Both the position numbers and the translations under genes were made by a program. This document shows positions 61,384 to 64,000 of a DNA stretch of 64,000 nt, one piece after another. How positions within the stretch are numbered: the stretch's first letter is position 1; each line of letters opens with the position of its first letter. The notes under the pieces were generated by a model that was given only the letters and a program-made list of their open reading frames with translations, made no database searches and was not told the DNA's origin. The DNA is taken from assembly GCF_000733935.1 (NCBI RefSeq), contig NZ_JPON01000001.1, positions 310,001 through 374,000 of the forward strand, in the 5' to 3' direction. The stretch is from Methylomarinum vadi (GTDB taxonomy: Bacteria; Pseudomonadota; Gammaproteobacteria; Methylococcales; Methylomonadaceae).

Positions 61384-63339
61384 ATGATCCCGGAAATAGG
61401 ACATTTCTCGCTGATCCTGGCCTTGTGTATGGCCGTTATCCAAGGTTTTTTGCCGATCATCGGCGCGGCGCGTGTGATACCCGGGTGGGTGCATGTTGCC
61501 AGACCTGCCGCCTACGGGCAGCTGTTGTTCATGGCGATCTCATATGCCTGCTTGACCCAGGCCTTTCTGACCCATGACTTTTCCGTCGCCTATGTCGCGC
61601 AAAATTCCAACACGGCCTTGCCGACGTTGTATTTGATTTCCGGCGTCTGGGGCGCGCATGAAGGGTCGTTGTTGCTGTGGGCCTTGACCCTGTCTATCTG
61701 GACCGGCTTGGTCGCGATGTTCAGCAACAATATTCCCGATGTTACCCGGGCCAGGGTGTTGGGGGTAATGGGGCTGGTCAGCATCGGTTTCATCCTGTTT
61801 TTATTGTTGACTTCCAATCCGTTCGCTCGCTTGTTTCCGTCGCCGCCGGAAGGGCGCGATTTGAATCCTTTGTTGCAGGACCCCGGTCTGGCTATCCATC
61901 CGCCGATGCTTTATATGGGCTATGTGGGTTTTTCGGTCGCTTTCGCCTTTTCCATCGCCGCGTTGTTGGAAGGGCGGCTGGATGCCGCATGGGCGCGCTG
62001 GTCGCGGCCCTGGACCAATGTCGCTTGGATGTTCCTGACGCTGGGTATTACGCTGGGCAGCTGGTGGGCCTATTACGAACTGGGCTGGGGCGGCTGGTGG
62101 TTTTGGGACCCGGTCGAAAACGCCTCGTTTATGCCGTGGCTGGTCGGTACCGCCTTGATTCATTCATTAGCGGCCAGTGAGAAACGCGGCGTGTTCAAGA
62201 CCTGGACCGTGCTGCTGGCGATTTTCGCTTTTTCGTTGAGCCTGCTCGGTACTTTTCTGGTGCGCTCCGGCGTGTTGACCTCGGTGCATGCTTTCGCCAG
62301 CGATCCGGCGCGGGGGTTGTTCATCCTGATTTTCCTGGCCGTCGTCGTCGGCGGTTCGTTGCTGTTGTATGCGATAAGGGCGCCGTATGTGAAGAGCAGT
62401 GCCAGTTTCGAACTGGTGTCGCGCGAGTCGGTGTTGTTGATCAACAATGTGCTTTTAGTCGTCACCGCCGCCAGTATTTTGCTCGGTACCCTCTATCCGC
62501 TGTTTGTCGACGCTCTGGGCTTGGGCAAAATCTCGGTCGGGCCGCCGTATTTCAATGCCGTGTTTATTCCGTTGATGGCGCCCTTGGCGGTCGCGGTTGG
62601 GTTGGGCGTCATGTTGCGTTGGAAACGCGACCAACTCGGAACCTTAATGATAAGACTGGGCTGGCTGATAGCTTTTTGCGTCGGCGGCGGTTTGTTGGTT
62701 CCGCTGGCGATGCCGTTTTATTCCTGGGGCGCCGCGCTCGGCGTGACCTTGGCCTTATGGACCGTGGCCGTTTCCGGTCTGGCTTTCAAGGACCGTTTGG
62801 GACAGCAAGGTTTTAGCTGGCAACGCCTGACCCAGATTCCTGCCGGTTTCTACGGCATGACGCTGGCGCACTTCGGTATTGCCGTGTTCGTCATCGGCAT
62901 TACCTTTACCTCGATCTACAGTGTCGAGCGGGATGTCAGAATGGCCCCTGGTGACAAGTTGGACATGTCCGGTTACATTTTCGAATTTCACGGCGTCAAG
63001 CAAACCGAAGGCCCCAATTACTTGGCCGAACAGGGTTTTTTGACCGTCACTTATGACGGCAAAGAAGTGGCCAGGCTGGAACCGCAGAAACGGGTTTACC
63101 GCGTACAGAAAATGCCGATGACCGAAGCGGCGATCGACGCCGGTTTGTTCCGCGATTTGTTCGTCGCTATCGGCGAACCCTTAGGCGACCAGGGCGCCTG
63201 GAGCCTCAGGGTTTATTACAAAGCCTTCATCCGCTGGATCTGGCTGGGCGCGTTATTCATGGCCGGAGGCGGTTTGCTGGCAATCGGTGACAGACGTTAC
63301 CGCATCAGTCATAAAAAAAAGATAGTGGCCCATGCTTAG
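61384..63339 (+). CDS. ccmF: Cytochrome c heme lyase subunit CcmF
   Basis: 651 residues with about 15 membrane helices. The heme-handling motif is GWGGWWFWDPVENASFMPW, and conserved His residues occur in GAHEGSLLLW and GTALIHSLAASEKR. It attaches heme to apocytochromes together with CcmH. The length is normal. It overlaps the ccmG start by 8 bases. Confidence 0.96.
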   Translation: MIPEIGHFSLILALCMAVIQGFLPIIGAARVIPGWVHVARPAAYGQLLFMAISYACLTQAFLTHDFSVAYVAQNSNTALPTLYLISGVWGAHEGSLLLWALTLSIWTGLVAMFSNNIPDVTRARVLGVMGLVSIGFILFLLLTSNPFARLFPSPPEGRDLNPLLQDPGLAIHPPMLYMGYVGFSVAFAFSIAALLEGRLDAAWARWSRPWTNVAWMFLTLGITLGSWWAYYELGWGGWWFWDPVENASFMPWLVGTALIHSLAASEKRGVFKTWTVLLAIFAFSLSLLGTFLVRSGVLTSVHAFASDPARGLFILIFLAVVVGGSLLLYAIRAPYVKSSASFELVSRESVLLINNVLLVVTAASILLGTLYPLFVDALGLGKISVGPPYFNAVFIPLMAPLAVAVGLGVMLRWKRDQLGTLMIRLGWLIAFCVGGGLLVPLAMPFYSWGAALGVTLALWTVAVSGLAFKDRLGQQGFSWQRLTQIPAGFYGMTLAHFGIAVFVIGITFTSIYSVERDVRMAPGDKLDMSGYIFEFHGVKQTEGPNYLAEQGFLTVTYDGKEVARLEPQKRVYRVQKMPMTEAAIDAGLFRDLFVAIGEPLGDQGAWSLRVYYKAFIRWIWLGALFMAGGGLLAIGDRRYRISHKKKIVAHA

Positions 63340-63862
63340 ATACGTCATTCCCTTATTGCTATTTGTCGTCCTGGCGGTATTTTTGGCGTTGGGACTGAAA
63401 TTGAATCCGCGCGATATTCCCTCGCCGCTGATCGGCAAACCGGCACCGGCGTTTTCCTTGCCGGTGTTGTCGACCCCCGAGCGGCAGCTGACCGAACAAG
63501 ATTTCAAAGGCCAAGTCTGGCTGCTCAATGTTTGGGCTTCCTGGTGCGTTTCCTGCCGTTCCGAGCATCCGGTATTGAATGAAATGGCGAAATTGAATGC
63601 GGCCCCTATCGTCGGCCTGAATTACAAGGACGAGCCGGAGGCCGCCGAGCAATGGCTGGCGCGATTGGGCAATCCCTATCGAGTCAGCATCATGGATATC
63701 GAGGGCCGCACCGGCATCGATTACGGCGTCTATGGTGTTCCGGAAACCTTCGTCATCGACAAACACGGCGTCATTCGATACAAGCATACCGGCCCGGTCA
63801 CGGCCGAGGATGTCGAGCGAGTGTTTTTGCCAATGATCAACCAATTAAAGGCGGAAAGCTGA
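63332..63862 (+). CDS. ccmG: Thiol:disulfide interchange protein CcmG/DsbE
   Basis: 176 residues. An N-terminal anchor (VIPLLLFVVLAVFLALGL) and a thioredoxin-fold domain with active site NVWASWCVSCRSEHPVL (C-x-x-C), then GVYGVPETFVIDKHGVIRYKHTG with the cis-Pro region. It keeps apocytochrome cysteines reduced for heme attachment. It overlaps ccmH start by one base. Confidence 0.95.
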   Translation: MLRYVIPLLLFVVLAVFLALGLKLNPRDIPSPLIGKPAPAFSLPVLSTPERQLTEQDFKGQVWLLNVWASWCVSCRSEHPVLNEMAKLNAAPIVGLNYKDEPEAAEQWLARLGNPYRVSIMDIEGRTGIDYGVYGVPETFVIDKHGVIRYKHTGPVTAEDVERVFLPMINQLKAES

Positions 63863-64000
63863 TGAGGTGGCTTTATTTTTTTGTGCTGGCATTGTTTCTG
63901 GCACACAGCCAGGCCGGTGTCGAATATCGCGAATTCGACAATGCCGACCAGGAGGAGACCTACCAAGGCTTGATTTCTGAACTGCGGTGTCTGGTGTGTC
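63862..64000 (+). CDS. ccmH: CcmH, N-terminal part (runs off the right edge)
   Basis: 46 codons are visible from ATG 63862, overlapping the ccmG stop (TGATG). They give a signal peptide (WLYFFVLALFLAHSQA) and the start of the mature protein, ending LRCLVC at the edge, which is the conserved LRCxxC active site of CcmH. The rest lies outside the window. Confidence 0.92.
   Translation, partial: MRWLYFFVLALFLAHSQAGVEYREFDNADQEETYQGLISELRCLVC

Overview
The window looks like a chromosomal segment of a gammaproteobacterium. The left edge carries the classic order thrS-infC-rpmI-rplT-pheS-pheT-ihfA-merR, and the right edge a system I cytochrome c maturation (ccm) operon. Gene style and gene set suggest a methanotroph-like member of the Methylococcales, but no methane oxidation gene is present, so that placement is a weak inference.

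Layout. (1) 1-6068: translation and IHF operon. infC uses an ATC start, and two stem-loops lie in front of pheS. (2) 6160-22778: an intact tRNA-Pro(GGG) followed by a 16.5-kb integrated island. The island is bounded by a 47-bp direct repeat of the tRNA 3' half (6192-6238 and 22732-22778) and has TGGCTAAAAA repeats, probable integrase arm sites, at both ends. It carries a P4-type integrase, a VapBC-type toxin-antitoxin pair, AlpA, a TOPRIM primase-helicase, unrecognised phage-satellite-like genes, and a cargo of two pseudopilin-like proteins, one of 642 residues with about eight Cys/Trp repeats. An IS200-like element and a nested IS256-in-IS1182 pair have invaded it; the IS1182 insertion created a chimeric reading frame. 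(3) 22899-27673: amidoligase-glutamine amidotransferase-YqaA operon, a coiled-coil protein, and an unrecognised degenerate P-loop protein paired with an MscS channel. (4) 27816-37725: a decayed transposase, a thioredoxin/DsbD-like hybrid, a kinase-like/ATPase fusion, exported PCMT and exported MsrA (envelope protein repair), a membrane spermidine-synthase-like protein, and an SRPBCC protein, a short LOV photoreceptor and a sterol-desaturase-like enzyme in a row. (5) 38731-44842: gltBD (glutamate synthase). (6) 44931-48529: a zinc acquisition locus (Zur-box-like palindrome, ZnuD-like receptor, Zur-like regulator, COG0523 GTPase). (7) 48939-55936: membrane protein, DUF4129, DUF4350, MoxR and DUF58, facing SpoIIM and RDD proteins. 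(8) 55976-56568: a second identical IS200-like copy. (9) 56882-64000: a DUF6515-like secreted protein, then ccmA, ccmB, a diiron ferritin-like gene, ccmC, ccmD, ccmE, ccmF, ccmG and the start of ccmH.

How the parts work together. The first block supplies translation factors and IHF, the host protein many tyrosine integrases need. The zinc block is a self-contained sensor-uptake-chaperone circuit. The DUF58/MoxR/SpoIIM/RDD block is a widely conserved but poorly characterised membrane AAA+ system. The ccm operon builds c-type cytochromes; the ferritin-like gene inside it has a complete set of diiron ligands and its own -10-like element. The most unusual items are the Cys/Trp-repeat pseudopilin cargo, the amidoligase operon, the LOV/desaturase neighbourhood and the ferritin-like gene in the ccm operon.
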